Positions 1 through 7,647 of a stretch of 54,966 bases of DNA are shown here, piece after piece. The notes beneath the pieces were generated by a model, which worked only from the letters and a program-made list of their open reading frames with translations, made no database searches and was not told the DNA's origin. The DNA is from Deltaproteobacteria bacterium (lineage in GTDB: Bacteria > Desulfobacterota > DSM-4660 > Desulfatiglandales > Desulfatiglandaceae). Location: positions 1 through 54,966 of the forward strand of contig JAFDIV010000026.1 of assembly GCA_019307815.1 (NCBI GenBank). The letters run 5' to 3'. Numbering within the stretch: the first letter of the stretch is position 1; the number at the start of each line of letters is the position of its first letter. Both the position numbers and the translations under genes were made by a program.

Positions 1-482
1 GAGATCCTGAATCGAGTCAACGATGCTGCTGTCAAAAGGAAAACCTTGGAGATCGTCTATTACACCATGAGCCGCAAGAGGGAGACGCGGCGGAAAGTGG
101 ATCCTTATAGAATAATGGGTCGTTTTACATGATAGGGTTTTGTCACATGAGGGGTGAAGTGCGCATATTTGCCCTGGACCGGATAAAGATGCTCCACGAG
201 ACAAAGGAGACATTTGAGGTGCTTGAGGAGTTCAGCCTTGAGGATTTCATGGGGCGGAGCTTTGGGGTGTTCAAGGGAGAACCGGTAAGGGTAAAGATAT
301 GGTTTTCACCAGAGGTCGCGGGCTACATCAAGGAAAAGATCTGGCACGAGAGCCAGGAGATCCATCAAAAGGATGATGGCTCGATAATCTTTGAGGCAGA
401 GGTAGCAGGGGTGGAGGAGATAAAATTCTGGGTCAGATACGAGAGGGAACCACAAAGCCAACAAAGCCCCCTTAGGAAATAA
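1..482 (+). pseudogene. WYL-domain transcriptional regulator, C-terminal part, frameshifted
   Basis: Two reading frames together make the WYL domain of a DeoR/PafC-type regulator. Frame 1 (from the window edge to the TGA at about 130-132) reads a typical WYL first half with YYTMSRKRETRRKVDPYRIM and stops just after GRFT. A different frame then opens at the ATG at 129 with IGFCHMRGEVRIFALDRI, the second half of the same domain. The family hallmark residues W-Y-L, expected between the two halves, are missing, which fits a short deletion of about 7 nt. The C-terminus also ends early: after the EIKFWV segment it turns into an unrelated Gln/Ser-rich tail and stops at 482, overlapping the convergent ORF6N gene. 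The gene starts before the window. A sequencing error could explain the frameshift but not easily the aberrant tail. Confidence 0.75.
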
Positions 483-1056
483 CCATGTGGTAAGGAGCTG
501 TTGTCTCCAATAACTGCAGCAGACTGCAAGTTTTCAAAGGATTAACTGTTCGATTCTCCAAGAGGGCCTCGTTCCCTAGCCGAGCTTTTTGTGCAACCTT
601 AGGAGGCAGTAAGACGAGGGCAGAGGGATTGTTGTCTATGGATTCGTTCGTGTGGCTTTGATGAGCGGATTCGGCCTTTATCCTGAAGAGGTGGCTTTTC
701 AGGAAACGGCAGTCTCCATTGCTGTAATGGATATTAACCTGTATAGCTCTATCACTTTTTAGAACACTCGAAAGCATGGCCACACCTTGCTCAGTGAACG
801 CCATGGGCGGATGCCTCAGGCCCATCTTATCCGCATTGGACATCACAAATTGTGATCTCCAATTTGCAAATTCTTCCTTTGTAAGTTCAAACATAAAATC
901 AGGTGGGAACCGCTTGATGTTTCTTCTAACAGCCTGCTTTAAGGTCCGAGTCTCCACTCCGTAGAGTTCAGCGAGGTCCCTGTCAAGCATTACCTTAGTG
1001 TCCCGGATAAGATAGATCTTGGCTACTATTCTTTCTACGGGTATCAGTTCCTTCAT
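472..1056 (-). CDS. ORF6N domain protein (KilA-N-like, phage-type DNA-binding)
   Basis: 194 aa. Residues about 8-95 are a clear ORF6N domain: the [21 protein letters not shown] start, [30 protein letters not shown] and [14 protein letters not shown] are standard for the family. ORF6N proteins are found in phages and integrated elements and are thought to bind DNA. After about residue 108 (RAIQVNI) the sequence no longer follows the usual family continuation and becomes a non-descript tail, so the C-terminal domain may have been replaced or lost to a frameshift or recombination. It is the last gene of a minus-strand series running from the integrase at 2791. It supports the idea that this end of the window is a mobile-element remnant. 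Confidence 0.8.
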   Translation of the reverse strand: MKELIPVERIVAKIYLIRDTKVMLDRDLAELYGVETRTLKQAVRRNIKRFPPDFMFELTKEEFANWRSQFVMSNADKMGLRHPPMAFTEQGVAMLSSVLKSDRAIQVNIHYSNGDCRFLKSHLFRIKAESAHQSHTNESIDNNPSALVLLPPKVAQKARLGNEALLENRTVNPLKTCSLLQLLETTAPYHMVIS

Positions 1057-1088
1057 TCAGGCTCCTTTTGTTGTTACCGGAAATTTCC

Positions 1089-1295
1089 TCACCACTTTTT
1101 CATGCCCGCCTGGAGATCAAGGGCTTCTCCCTTCTCTAGCTCTTCAAAGGCGTCTCTTCTGTCTTTTACATCTTCATCTGTAAGTAAATCAACATCCAGT
1201 TCATTCGGCCACTTTTCGAAAGCCTTTACATCGATGACAGCTCTGTGCTTGCCTTGTAAAGTTCTAAAAAATGGGAATTCTTCAATGCCACTCAT
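1089..1295 (-). CDS. small protein of unknown function (68 aa)
   Basis: A 68-aa, charged, acidic protein (many Asp/Glu in the second half, ending ALDLQAGMKKW). A strong Shine-Dalgarno, AAGGAGGT, sits about 7 nt before the ATG, which supports real translation. I do not recognise the family. The size, acidity and position between an ORF6N gene and a HicB-like gene in an integrated element are compatible with an orphan antitoxin, but nothing in the sequence proves it. Confidence 0.55.
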   Translation of the reverse strand: MSGIEEFPFFRTLQGKHRAVIDVKAFEKWPNELDVDLLTDEDVKDRRDAFEELEKGEALDLQAGMKKW

Positions 1296-1434
1296 GGGGG
1301 CTACCTCCTTAAATGGCGGTCTTTATTCCCTATCTGCCAGCTACGCAGGAACGACTTTATTAGATTGTTGTTGTCTTACAATACCCTCCATGAATTTGGA
1401 ATCCTATTTTCCTTGGACATCACAATTTGTGATC

Positions 1435-1620
1435 TCAAGTTTCTAACCTACTGATATGACAGTCTTTGAGCCCTTCTAAGTGGAATCTAATGGCCTCTTT
1501 CATTGTCTCAAGGGTGTCTTGCTCGGTTTTCCCTGTAGCAATACAGCCTGGGAGATCAGGACAATAAGCTGAATAGTTACCATTTGCCTTTTCAATAATA
1601 ATTGTATACTTAGCCATCAT
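1435..1620 (-). CDS. HicB-like antitoxin (orphan)
   Basis: 61 aa with the HicB/UPF0150 fold pattern: a KYTIIIEKANGNYSAYCPDLPGC start (Tyr-x-Ala-x-Cys-Pro-Asp-Leu-Pro-Gly-Cys) and a helical ETMKEAIRFHLEGL tail. HicB proteins normally neutralise a HicA mRNA interferase encoded next door. No HicA (a 60-80 aa dsRBD-fold protein with GSH motif) is visible on either side, and this HicB lacks a C-terminal DNA-binding domain. It lies 7 nt downstream of the integrase stop, so the two genes are probably co-transcribed. The start may be the second ATG (1617), which has better spacing from GAGGGG. Confidence 0.75.
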   Translation of the reverse strand: MMAKYTIIIEKANGNYSAYCPDLPGCIATGKTEQDTLETMKEAIRFHLEGLKDCHISRLET

Positions 1621-1627
1621 TGGCCCC

Positions 1628-2791
1628 TCAATTGCTGTCTGTTATGGATATCACTTTCTCAGGCTTATGTTTGATCAGCCCATTAATTATTTCTGCCGCC
1701 ACATTGCTAGCGTTCTTTAATGCTTCGTCCCTCAAATGTGCATAACGCTGCGTCATTTGGGGGCTCTTGTGAGTCAATAGCTTTTGCAGGGTATACATAT
1801 CAACTTTGCCTGAACTGGCCAGCATGGAGGCATATACGTGCCTCAGGCCATGCAATGCCCTGAAGTCCTTGGATAGGCCTGCCCTTTCCTTGATGCGGTT
1901 GACCTGGTGGTGAATATCAGTTCTTTGACCACCATTGCGACCAGGGAATACGTAGGGGCTGTCATCTGCTTGCAATATGCTTGAAAGCACATTCCTTGCC
2001 GCCTCGTTAAGTGGTATGGTTTGGTCAATTCCACCTTTTGGATTGCGGATATGGATAAAACCACGGTCAAAGTCTATGTCTTCCCATTTGAGCCTAAAAA
2101 GTTCCCCCCGTCTCATGCCAGTGTAGAGGGCCATGAGCATGATCTTTCCCGCCTGATCGTGCGGGTCCTCTTTAATGGCCTCAAGAAGTCTTTGCAGTTG
2201 CTCTGGTGTCAGGTCTTCAGTCTTTTTATTATTCACGCCTGGGACCTTAATTCTGAAACCAGGCCCCTTGCATAGTTGCTTCTCAACTCCAAAATTCACA
2301 ATGCGCCTCAAGAGCTCAAGGACATTTTTGGCAGTTCCGGGCTTTCTTTTTTTCAACAGTCCCACTCTGAGACGGTCAATGTCAAGGGGCACAAGATCCT
2401 TTGGCTCTCGATTGTCGAACAAGGGTTTAAGATATCTTTGATAACGGCTCTCGTCTGTTCTGAGCCCCTTCAGGTCAGGTCTCTGTCTCTTGTATTCCTC
2501 CCATAGCCTGCCAATGGTCCACTTATTGGCCTCCGCTTCCTTGCGCTTCTTCTCAAGCTCCCGCCTGGCCTTATTTGGGAGGTCCTTGCCTTCCATGCGC
2601 TCGGCCCTTAACCTTGCAGCCCTGGCAGGCGTCATGTCGTCCTGGTACTGGCGTCCCGCCTTTTCCTCGATCAGCTTTCCGTTTTTGCGGTACATAATGT
2701 AGTAAATCCGCTCCGATTTTCCGTTCGGGCCTGCTCCCTCTATCCAATAAACACCTGGATATTTGGTTTTATTGCGCTTTTTTGTTGGCAT
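1628..2791 (-). CDS. int: Tyrosine recombinase/integrase of an integrated element
   Basis: 387 aa phage-type integrase. The N-terminal part (about 1-60) is an arm-binding-like basic domain, about 90-180 is the SAM-like core-binding domain and about 195-365 the catalytic domain. The catalytic set is visible: Arg in TGMRRGEL (about 227), the HGLRH box (about 315), His in LTHKS (about 341) and Tyr in QRYAHL (about 350). A good ribosome site (AAAGGAA) precedes the ATG. It is transcribed away from the tRNA fragment at 3092-3142, only about 300 bp away, the classic placement of an integrase next to its attachment site. It looks intact, so it could still be active. Confidence 0.95.
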   Translation of the reverse strand: MPTKKRNKTKYPGVYWIEGAGPNGKSERIYYIMYRKNGKLIEEKAGRQYQDDMTPARAARLRAERMEGKDLPNKARRELEKKRKEAEANKWTIGRLWEEYKRQRPDLKGLRTDESRYQRYLKPLFDNREPKDLVPLDIDRLRVGLLKKRKPGTAKNVLELLRRIVNFGVEKQLCKGPGFRIKVPGVNNKKTEDLTPEQLQRLLEAIKEDPHDQAGKIMLMALYTGMRRGELFRLKWEDIDFDRGFIHIRNPKGGIDQTIPLNEAARNVLSSILQADDSPYVFPGRNGGQRTDIHHQVNRIKERAGLSKDFRALHGLRHVYASMLASSGKVDMYTLQKLLTHKSPQMTQRYAHLRDEALKNASNVAAEIINGLIKHKPEKVISITDSN

Positions 2792-3091
2792 TTTTCCGTT
2801 CCTTTCTCTATCAGCTTTTTAGACCCGAAAACGCCTTAATTGGCTATTCGCCCTCCCAACTTAACCCCTCAATATCTATAAAGAACTTTCCCTAAGTGTT
2901 GGGAGCGTTGACCTTTGGGTTAGCCAAAGAAGCGTCGCTGATTTTGGTGAAATTTATTCCCAACACTATTCCCAACATATTTTGCATAATATGGGGTACA
3001 ATGTGGTAAGTCAAGGAAAAATATAATTCTAGAAATGCTTATATATCAAGGGGTTTTAGTAAGGCCAGAAAAATAGGGGTAAATATCTTCC
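2792..3091. promoter_or_regulatory. Integrase upstream/att region with repeated TTCCCAACA boxes
   Basis: No gene is visible in these 300 bases. The 9-mer TTCCCAACA occurs twice, 12 bp apart (2957-2965 and 2969-2977), and its core recurs inverted as TGTTGGGA at 2897-2904; a partial copy, CTCCCAAC, lies near 2854. Repeats of this kind between an integrase and its attachment site are candidates for arm-type integrase binding sites and may also regulate the integrase promoter. The sequence is AT-rich near the tRNA scar. Confidence 0.45.
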
Positions 3092-3142
3092 TTTGGGCTC
3101 ATAACCCGAAGGTCGATGGTTCGAATCCATCCCCCGCTACCA
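3092..3142 (+). other. 3' half of an initiator tRNA (fMet, CAU): attachment-site scar
   Basis: The anticodon arm, variable loop, T arm, acceptor 3' strand and encoded CCA of a tRNA are present. The anticodon loop is CTCATAA flanked by GGG and CCC, the three G:C pairs characteristic of initiator tRNA; the T arm reads GATGG-TTCGAAT-CCATC, and CCCCGCT-A-CCA ends at 3142. The 5' half (acceptor, D arm) is absent; upstream is AT-rich element DNA. Integration into tRNA 3' ends duplicates exactly such a segment, so this is the att site at the integrase end. The complete tRNA-fMet should stand at the other end, left of the window. Confidence 0.85.
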
Positions 3143-3150
3143 GCGAGATT

Positions 3151-3184
3151 AAGGGGGTTAGTCATTTTTGACTAACCCCCTTTT
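3151..3184 (+). terminator. Strong rho-independent terminator
   Basis: A 14-bp perfect stem, AAGGGGGTTAGTCA at 3151-3164 paired with TGACTAACCCCCTT at 3169-3182, with a 4-nt loop and a T tract. It stands directly after the tRNA 3' fragment and was probably the terminator of the original tRNA-fMet transcript. The reverse strand lacks a long T tract, but the hairpin could also stop the convergent tRNA-Lys/Arg transcript. Confidence 0.85.
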
Positions 3185-3263
3185 GGTCTCTGGTTACATA
3201 TGAGATTGCGGAGAGAGCAGTAAAAAAGGGCTTACACCGCGAGGATATAAGCCCTGGATTTTC

Positions 3264-3339
<76 letters not shown>

Positions 3340-3366
3340 AAAGATCTTACAAGATCTCTTATATTA

Positions 3367-3443
3367 TGGCGCGCCTGGCAGGACTCGAACCTGCGGCCTA
3401 CGGGTTCGAAGCCCGGCGCTCTATCCAACTGAGCTACAGGCGC
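3367..3443 (-). tRNA. tRNA-Arg (UCG)
   Basis: 77-nt cloverleaf on the minus strand: acceptor GCGCCTG pairs with CAGGCGC, discriminator G, encoded CCA. The anticodon loop is CTTCGAA (anticodon UCG, reads CGA and, with a modified wobble U, other CGN codons) in a GC-rich stem. First gene of the minus-strand tRNA pair. Confidence 0.95.
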
Positions 3444-3455
3444 TTTGATGTGATT

Positions 3456-3484
3456 TTTTTACCAACAAGATGCGCCTTTGTCAA
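3456..3484 (-). promoter_or_regulatory. sigma70-type promoter of the tRNA-Arg/tRNA-Lys transcript
   Basis: On the minus strand TTGACA (3479-3484), a 17-bp spacer, then TAAAAA (3456-3461). The -10 lies 12 bp before the tRNA-Arg 5' end, the expected distance. It faces the rplM promoter, whose -35 starts 22 bp away. Confidence 0.7.
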
Positions 3485-3505
3485 CAGCTTTTTGAGAGAA
3501 TTTCC

Positions 3506-3534
3506 TTGACATCATCCGAACCATTGCGTAAAAA
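3506..3534 (+). promoter_or_regulatory. sigma70-type promoter of rplM-rpsI
   Basis: TTGACA (3506-3511), 17-bp spacer, TAAAAA (3529-3534), followed by about 37 nt of leader to the rplM ATG. Its -35, spacer length and -10 are the same as those of the divergent tRNA promoter. Confidence 0.7.
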
Positions 3535-3571
3535 AAATACTTTCGATCTTTTAGGACAATGTGGGGATATT

Positions 3572-4000
3572 ATGAAAACGTTTGTTGCTAAAGAGTCAGA
3601 GGTGACCAAGAAGTGGTATCTTGTGAATGCGGAAGGCAAGGTACTGGGCAGGTTGGCCACAGAGATCGCCATGCGCCTGCGGGGAAAACATAAACCCATT
3701 TTCACTCCTCATGCGGATACTGGCGATTTCATTGTAGTGGTCAATGCCGATAAGGTTGTTCTCACTGGAAAAAAATGGGACAATAAATTTTATTATCGGC
3801 ACAGCGGATATATGGGAGGACTGAAAAAGAGGTCTGCCAAGAAGATGCTGGAGACAAAGCCTGAAGAGATCTTGAGGCATGCTGTAAAGGGTATGCTTCC
3901 CAAAAATAGCCTGGGTCGCAGGCAGTTGAGAAAATTAAAGATATATGCGGGCCCTGAGCATCCGCACGAGGCCCAAAAACCGCAGGAGTTGGAGATCTAA
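3572..4000 (+). CDS. rplM: 50S ribosomal protein L13
   Basis: 142 aa, the normal length for L13. The first ATG of a longer open frame (3470) would add 34 residues overlapping the promoter, so I chose the ATG at 3572, which gives the standard [11 protein letters not shown] start with GGGGAT before it. Family features are visible: [23 protein letters not shown], the [21 protein letters not shown] region and the conserved tail with [16 protein letters not shown] and [14 protein letters not shown]13 is an early-assembly protein of the large subunit. The stop codon abuts the rpsI start, the usual L13-S9 operon. Confidence 0.97.
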   Translation: MKTFVAKESEVTKKWYLVNAEGKVLGRLATEIAMRLRGKHKPIFTPHADTGDFIVVVNADKVVLTGKKWDNKFYYRHSGYMGGLKKRSAKKMLETKPEEILRHAVKGMLPKNSLGRRQLRKLKIYAGPEHPHEAQKPQELEI

Positions 4001-4393
4001 ATGGCTCAGGAACTTATTCATGCTACAGGGAAGAGAAAGACCGCTGTTGCGCGGGTTTGGATGAGGCAAGGTACTGGGAACATCACCATCAATAATAGGC
4101 CCATGGAAGAATATTTGGCCCGGGAAACGGACCGGGTGTTGATCTTGGAACCACTTCAGATTACGGAAACCCTAGGAAAACTTGATATCAAGATAAATGT
4201 CCGGGGTGGTGGGATTTCGGGACAAGCCGGTGCTATCCGTCACGGCATAAGCCGGGCGTTGGTCTCACTTGATCCAGAGCTGAGGGAACCCCTCAAGAAG
4301 GGGGGCTTTCTCACCAGGGACCCGCGCATGAAAGAGAGGAAGAAATATGGCCAGCGTGGCGCGCGGGCCCGGTTCCAGTACTCCAAGCGCTAG
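4001..4393 (+). CDS. rpsI: 30S ribosomal protein S9
   Basis: 130 aa with the S9 signature: the [12 protein letters not shown] start, [19 protein letters not shown] in the middle, [14 protein letters not shown] and the conserved C-terminal tail ending [11 protein letters not shown], whose last residues contact P-site tRNA in the ribosome. The ATG starts right after the rplM stop with no intergenic base, so translation is coupled. A terminator follows at 4463-4493. Confidence 0.98.
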   Translation: MAQELIHATGKRKTAVARVWMRQGTGNITINNRPMEEYLARETDRVLILEPLQITETLGKLDIKINVRGGGISGQAGAIRHGISRALVSLDPELREPLKKGGFLTRDPRMKERKKYGQRGARARFQYSKR

Positions 4394-4462
4394 GGGAAAT
4401 TTCTTGTATTTATATGCCTAATGCCAGGCTTGAATGGGTCACAATAGGCCATGTTATTAGTT

Positions 4463-4493
4463 GAGGAGCCCGAGGAACGGCTCCTCTTTTTTT
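4463..4493 (+). terminator. rho-independent terminator after rplM-rpsI
   Basis: GAGGAGCC (4463-4470) pairs with GGCTCCTC (4479-4486) around an 8-nt loop, followed by a run of seven T residues. It lies 70 nt after rpsI and just ahead of the truA ribosome-binding site, so truA needs its own promoter or readthrough. Confidence 0.85.
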
Positions 4494-4523
4494 GTGTCAA
4501 AAGGCGGCCGGGAGGGAGTTCAA

Positions 4524-5267
4524 TTGGCCCAGCGCAATATAAAACTAGTGGTTGCTTACGAGGGGACCAAATACCATGGGTGGCAACGTCAGACCGGGCA
4601 GACCACGATCCAAGCCGTTTTGGAGCGGGAGGCACAGCGGATCGTGGGACACAGGGTTAAGATTATCGGTGCAGGCCGGACAGATGCTGGTGTCCATGCC
4701 TTGGGCCAGGTCTGTAATTTTTTGACTGATTCGTCCGTACCTATAGAGGGGTTGAGGAAGGGGCTAAACGCCCTTCTTCCTGATGACATATATGTTGTAG
4801 AGGCCTCGGATGTGCCCCTGGACTTCCATGCGCGGTACAGTGCCAAGACAAAGACGTATGTGTACAGGATCCTCAACAGGATAGAACCTGATATTTTCGC
4901 ACGGCGCTACCTTTGGCATATTCCCCTGGCTTTGGACGTGGCGGTTATGTCAGATTGCCTTGCCATGGTTCAGGGGACACATGATTTTTCATGCTTTCGC
5001 TCCTCGGGAAGCTCAAACCGTAATCCCGTCAGAACCCTTTTCAGGGCAGAAGTGTCCCAAGATGCAGAGCACAAGCTTACCTTTCTCTTTGAAGCGGATG
5101 GATTCCTCCGTCATATGGTTCGTAATATTGTGGGAACAGTGGTAGGCGCTGGGCTGGGGAAGATAGACAAGGAAAGATTCCAGCACATTTTGGCCTCAAA
5201 GGACCGGACCATGGCAGGCAAAAAGGCCCCTCCCCAGGGCCTATTCTTGGTGAAGGTTACTTACTGA
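4524..5267 (+). CDS. truA: tRNA pseudouridine(38-40) synthase TruA
   Basis: 247 aa with a TTG start chosen because GGAGGGAG stands 5 nt upstream (4511-4518) and because the frame upstream runs through the terminator. It converts U38-U40 in the anticodon arm of many tRNAs to pseudouridine. Visible features: the VAYEGTKYHGWQRQ start, the catalytic-Asp motif GAGRTDAGVHA, LDFHARYSAKTKTYVYRI, DFSCFRSSG, and FLRHMVRNIVGT plus a PPQGLFLVKVTY end, all typical of the family. Intact and normal length. Confidence 0.97.
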   Translation: MAQRNIKLVVAYEGTKYHGWQRQTGQTTIQAVLEREAQRIVGHRVKIIGAGRTDAGVHALGQVCNFLTDSSVPIEGLRKGLNALLPDDIYVVEASDVPLDFHARYSAKTKTYVYRILNRIEPDIFARRYLWHIPLALDVAVMSDCLAMVQGTHDFSCFRSSGSSNRNPVRTLFRAEVSQDAEHKLTFLFEADGFLRHMVRNIVGTVVGAGLGKIDKERFQHILASKDRTMAGKKAPPQGLFLVKVTY

Positions 5268-5280
5268 GATGCCGAAGGCA

Positions 5281-5436
5281 TCATTGATCCATCTTCTGGG
5301 TGAGGGACTCGCTTACTGCCTGAAATATTTGTTGCCATGCCTCTTCAAAGGAACTGAGTGAGAGCCTCCCCACCTCAATAAACTTCACGATAATTTCCTT
5401 AGTTACCTTTATGGCCAGTTCCTGTTCGTTTTTCAT
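5281..5436 (-). CDS. small conserved protein (51 aa)
   Basis: The start at 5436 gives MKNEQELAIKVTKEIIVKFI and has GGAGAG 7 nt upstream; the longer open frame to 5574 has no comparable ribosome site. The protein is mostly helical and ends in a Gln/Ser-rich tail. I have the impression of similar short proteins in other deltaproteobacteria, without assigned function. It converges with truA and ends 14 nt from its stop. Confidence 0.6.
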   Translation of the reverse strand: MKNEQELAIKVTKEIIVKFIEVGRLSLSSFEEAWQQIFQAVSESLTQKMDQ

Positions 5437-5604
5437 ATATACTCTCCAAACGCCAAAGGCTGTTGTTAAGGATATGGGTCCATAATTTTTTTTGCCCCCG
5501 CTGAAAGGAAGAAGGCCATTTTGGTTCAGCAGGGGCAAGGCAAAGAAGAACCTGTGAAAGCCCTCCCTAACCATTACATAACTTATCAGGGCAAAGGGTG
5601 AAAA

Positions 5605-6621
5605 TCAATGGGTTTCCCAAACGCCAGGGATCTTGGCCCCACAGGACGGGCAGCTTTGGTTTGTGATTTTGTTGGACCTCACGTAAAATCCAAAACGCTC
5701 TATTAGACGGTGGCCGCATTGATGGCAGTTGGTATTCTCCCCTTCATCACCGGGTAGGTTGCCCGTATACACATAATGGAGTCCCATTTCATAACCTATA
5801 TCCCTTGCCCTCCGGATAGACTGGGGAGGGGTAGGCGGCAGATCTGTAAGGCGGTAGGTGGGGTGGAACCGGCTGATGTGCCAGGGAATGTCCGGGTCCA
5901 CATCCACCAAAAACCTGGCTATGTCTTTCAATTCCTCAGGGGAGTCATTTTGCCCCGGGATAAGCAAGGTGGTTACCTCTACCCAGACGCCCTGTTTCTT
6001 CATGGTTGTTATGCTGTCTAGGACGGGCTGGAGTTTGGCCTTGCACATCTCCTTATAAAATCTGTCAGTAAAGGCCTTGAGATCCACATTGGCCGCATGG
6101 AGGTCAGGGTGGATTTCCTCCAGGCATTCCTTGGTCATGTATCCGTTGCTTACAAACACATTCTTGATGCCTTTGGAAGCGGCGATTCGGGCTGTATCCA
6201 TGGCCAGCTCAAAATAGATGGTGGGCTCTGTATAGGTATAGGCGATGGTGGCACACCCCGAGCGCTGTGCATCCAGGGCAATTTCTTGTGGTGTTGTTTT
6301 CTCGCCCATGATCCTGTGCAGATCTGAGGGCATTTGGGAGATGTCGGCGTTTTGGCAAAACAGGCATCGGAAGTTACACCCTACGGTGGCAATGGAATAG
6401 GAAAGGGTGCCGGGCAAAAAATGAAAAAGGGGCTTTTTTTCAATGGGATCTACATGCCTGGCGATCACCTTGTCATACACGAGGCTGAATAGTTTCCCAT
6501 CCCTGTTTTCTCGAACTCCGCAGATGCCCTTTGCACCCGACTTGATGAGACAGCGGTGGCTGCAAAGATGACAACGTACGCGCCCGTGTTCAAGGGCTTC
6601 ATATAGATAGGCTTCTTTCAT
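5605..6621 (-). CDS. amrS: AmmeMemoRadiSam-system radical SAM enzyme (AmrS-like)
   Basis: 338 aa. The radical-SAM [4Fe-4S] motif CxxxCxxC is visible as CNFRCLFC (about residues 83-90), preceded by a Cys-rich N-terminal stretch (CHLCSHRC and GICGVREN) and followed by YTYTEPTIYFE and a VDLKAF segment, as in the PflA-related family found with Memo and AMMECR1 proteins. The tail carries a zinc-ribbon-like pair, CHQCG and CPSCG. Neither partner gene is nearby, so the system is incomplete in this window. Its start overlaps the end of the upstream methyltransferase by 23 nt, suggesting co-transcription. The exact substrate of the family is not settled to my knowledge. Confidence 0.88.
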   Translation of the reverse strand: MKEAYLYEALEHGRVRCHLCSHRCLIKSGAKGICGVRENRDGKLFSLVYDKVIARHVDPIEKKPLFHFLPGTLSYSIATVGCNFRCLFCQNADISQMPSDLHRIMGEKTTPQEIALDAQRSGCATIAYTYTEPTIYFELAMDTARIAASKGIKNVFVSNGYMTKECLEEIHPDLHAANVDLKAFTDRFYKEMCKAKLQPVLDSITTMKKQGVWVEVTTLLIPGQNDSPEELKDIARFLVDVDPDIPWHISRFHPTYRLTDLPPTPPQSIRRARDIGYEMGLHYVYTGNLPGDEGENTNCHQCGHRLIERFGFYVRSNKITNQSCPSCGAKIPGVWETH

Positions 6622-7426
6622 GGGTGGAGACTCCTTGTTCTTGACCGAAATCCATGGGGTAGGCGGGACTGCTTACCCTCGCATGGGTGAGGGGTTGTCC
6701 CACCTCCTTGATTCTGATTTTGAGTGGGATGTTGTTAGTCTTTACCGTATAAACCATTGTGGCACACAAGGCCAGGAACAGGCCAAACGGAACTCGCCTT
6801 CCTATCCATGACGAATCAGGAGTGAGCCGCATCCTATCCCAAAATGCGGGGTAGAGCCGAACAGCTTGCCATGAAATGGGGATATCACCGTAGACCGCCC
6901 GCAACAGGCGCTTAATATGCCATAGGCTGTACCATCTTACGTGCTGAAACAGAGAATCGCCCAGGCGCCCTTGGATTCTATAGGCAAGGCCGCTCCAGGA
7001 AAGGCTGTTAAATACTCCTATAAACACATGCCTGTAAGCCACCCTTCCTGCTTCACGCAGTACCTGGGCCGGATCCTGGACGAACTCAAGGGTATTGATC
7101 AGAACCACTATATCGAATTCGTTGTCTTCAAAAGGGAGATCTTCAGCCGGGCAAACTCGTAATGTGCAGCGATTTCCCAGGCGCCTTCGTGCCTGTTCGA
7201 TGATATATGGGGAGGCATCAATGCCGCTAACATCAAGGCCCAACTTATTCAAGATAAGGAGATGATTGCCTGCCCCACAACCCACATCAAGTACCCGCTG
7301 GCCCGGCTGGGGATCAATAAGGGAGACGATAAGGCCTTCCAATGCAGAGTCAATGGCCTTTCCTTGCCGGCTTCTATACCAGCCTGTGTATCGCTCATGC
7401 ATATCTTTGTTGAATACCGCCCCCAT
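6599..7426 (-). CDS. class I SAM-dependent methyltransferase
   Basis: 275 aa from the ATG at 7426 (GAGGG 4 nt upstream); the open frame continues to 7525 but with an unlikely hydrophobic extension. Motif I is VLDVGCGAGNHLL, followed by an acidic post-I strand (VSGIDASPY), AEDLPFEDNEFDIVVLINTLEF for motifs II-III, and an Ala/Arg-rich helix. This is a Methyltransf_11-type fold. The C-terminal 90 residues include two hydrophobic stretches around the YPAFWDR and FGLFLALCATMV segments, so it may touch the membrane. The substrate cannot be told; the 23-nt overlap with the radical SAM gene suggests a shared transcript. Confidence 0.85.
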   Translation of the reverse strand: MGAVFNKDMHERYTGWYRSRQGKAIDSALEGLIVSLIDPQPGQRVLDVGCGAGNHLLILNKLGLDVSGIDASPYIIEQARRRLGNRCTLRVCPAEDLPFEDNEFDIVVLINTLEFVQDPAQVLREAGRVAYRHVFIGVFNSLSWSGLAYRIQGRLGDSLFQHVRWYSLWHIKRLLRAVYGDIPISWQAVRLYPAFWDRMRLTPDSSWIGRRVPFGLFLALCATMVYTVKTNNIPLKIRIKEVGQPLTHARVSSPAYPMDFGQEQGVSTHERSLSI

Positions 7427-7647
7427 GGCCCTCGGGATGTCAAAAAGAAATACAGTGGGTGGAAAAATTAATATCTTAGGGTGGATACATATATATACCT
7501 TATGAAAATAGAGGCACAGAGGCAAGAAAAATCCATATTGATCCGGACCATCGCCCTTGACATAGGACCTAGGGCTACTTATCGGTATTCAAGTGGAGCG
7601 TTATGTGAGCCGATTGGGACTCTGAAGCAGGAGATAGAGGAAAGGAT

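Noticed and set aside
3470..3571. Upstream extension of rplM
   Set aside because: It would cover the promoter and adds residues not found in L13.
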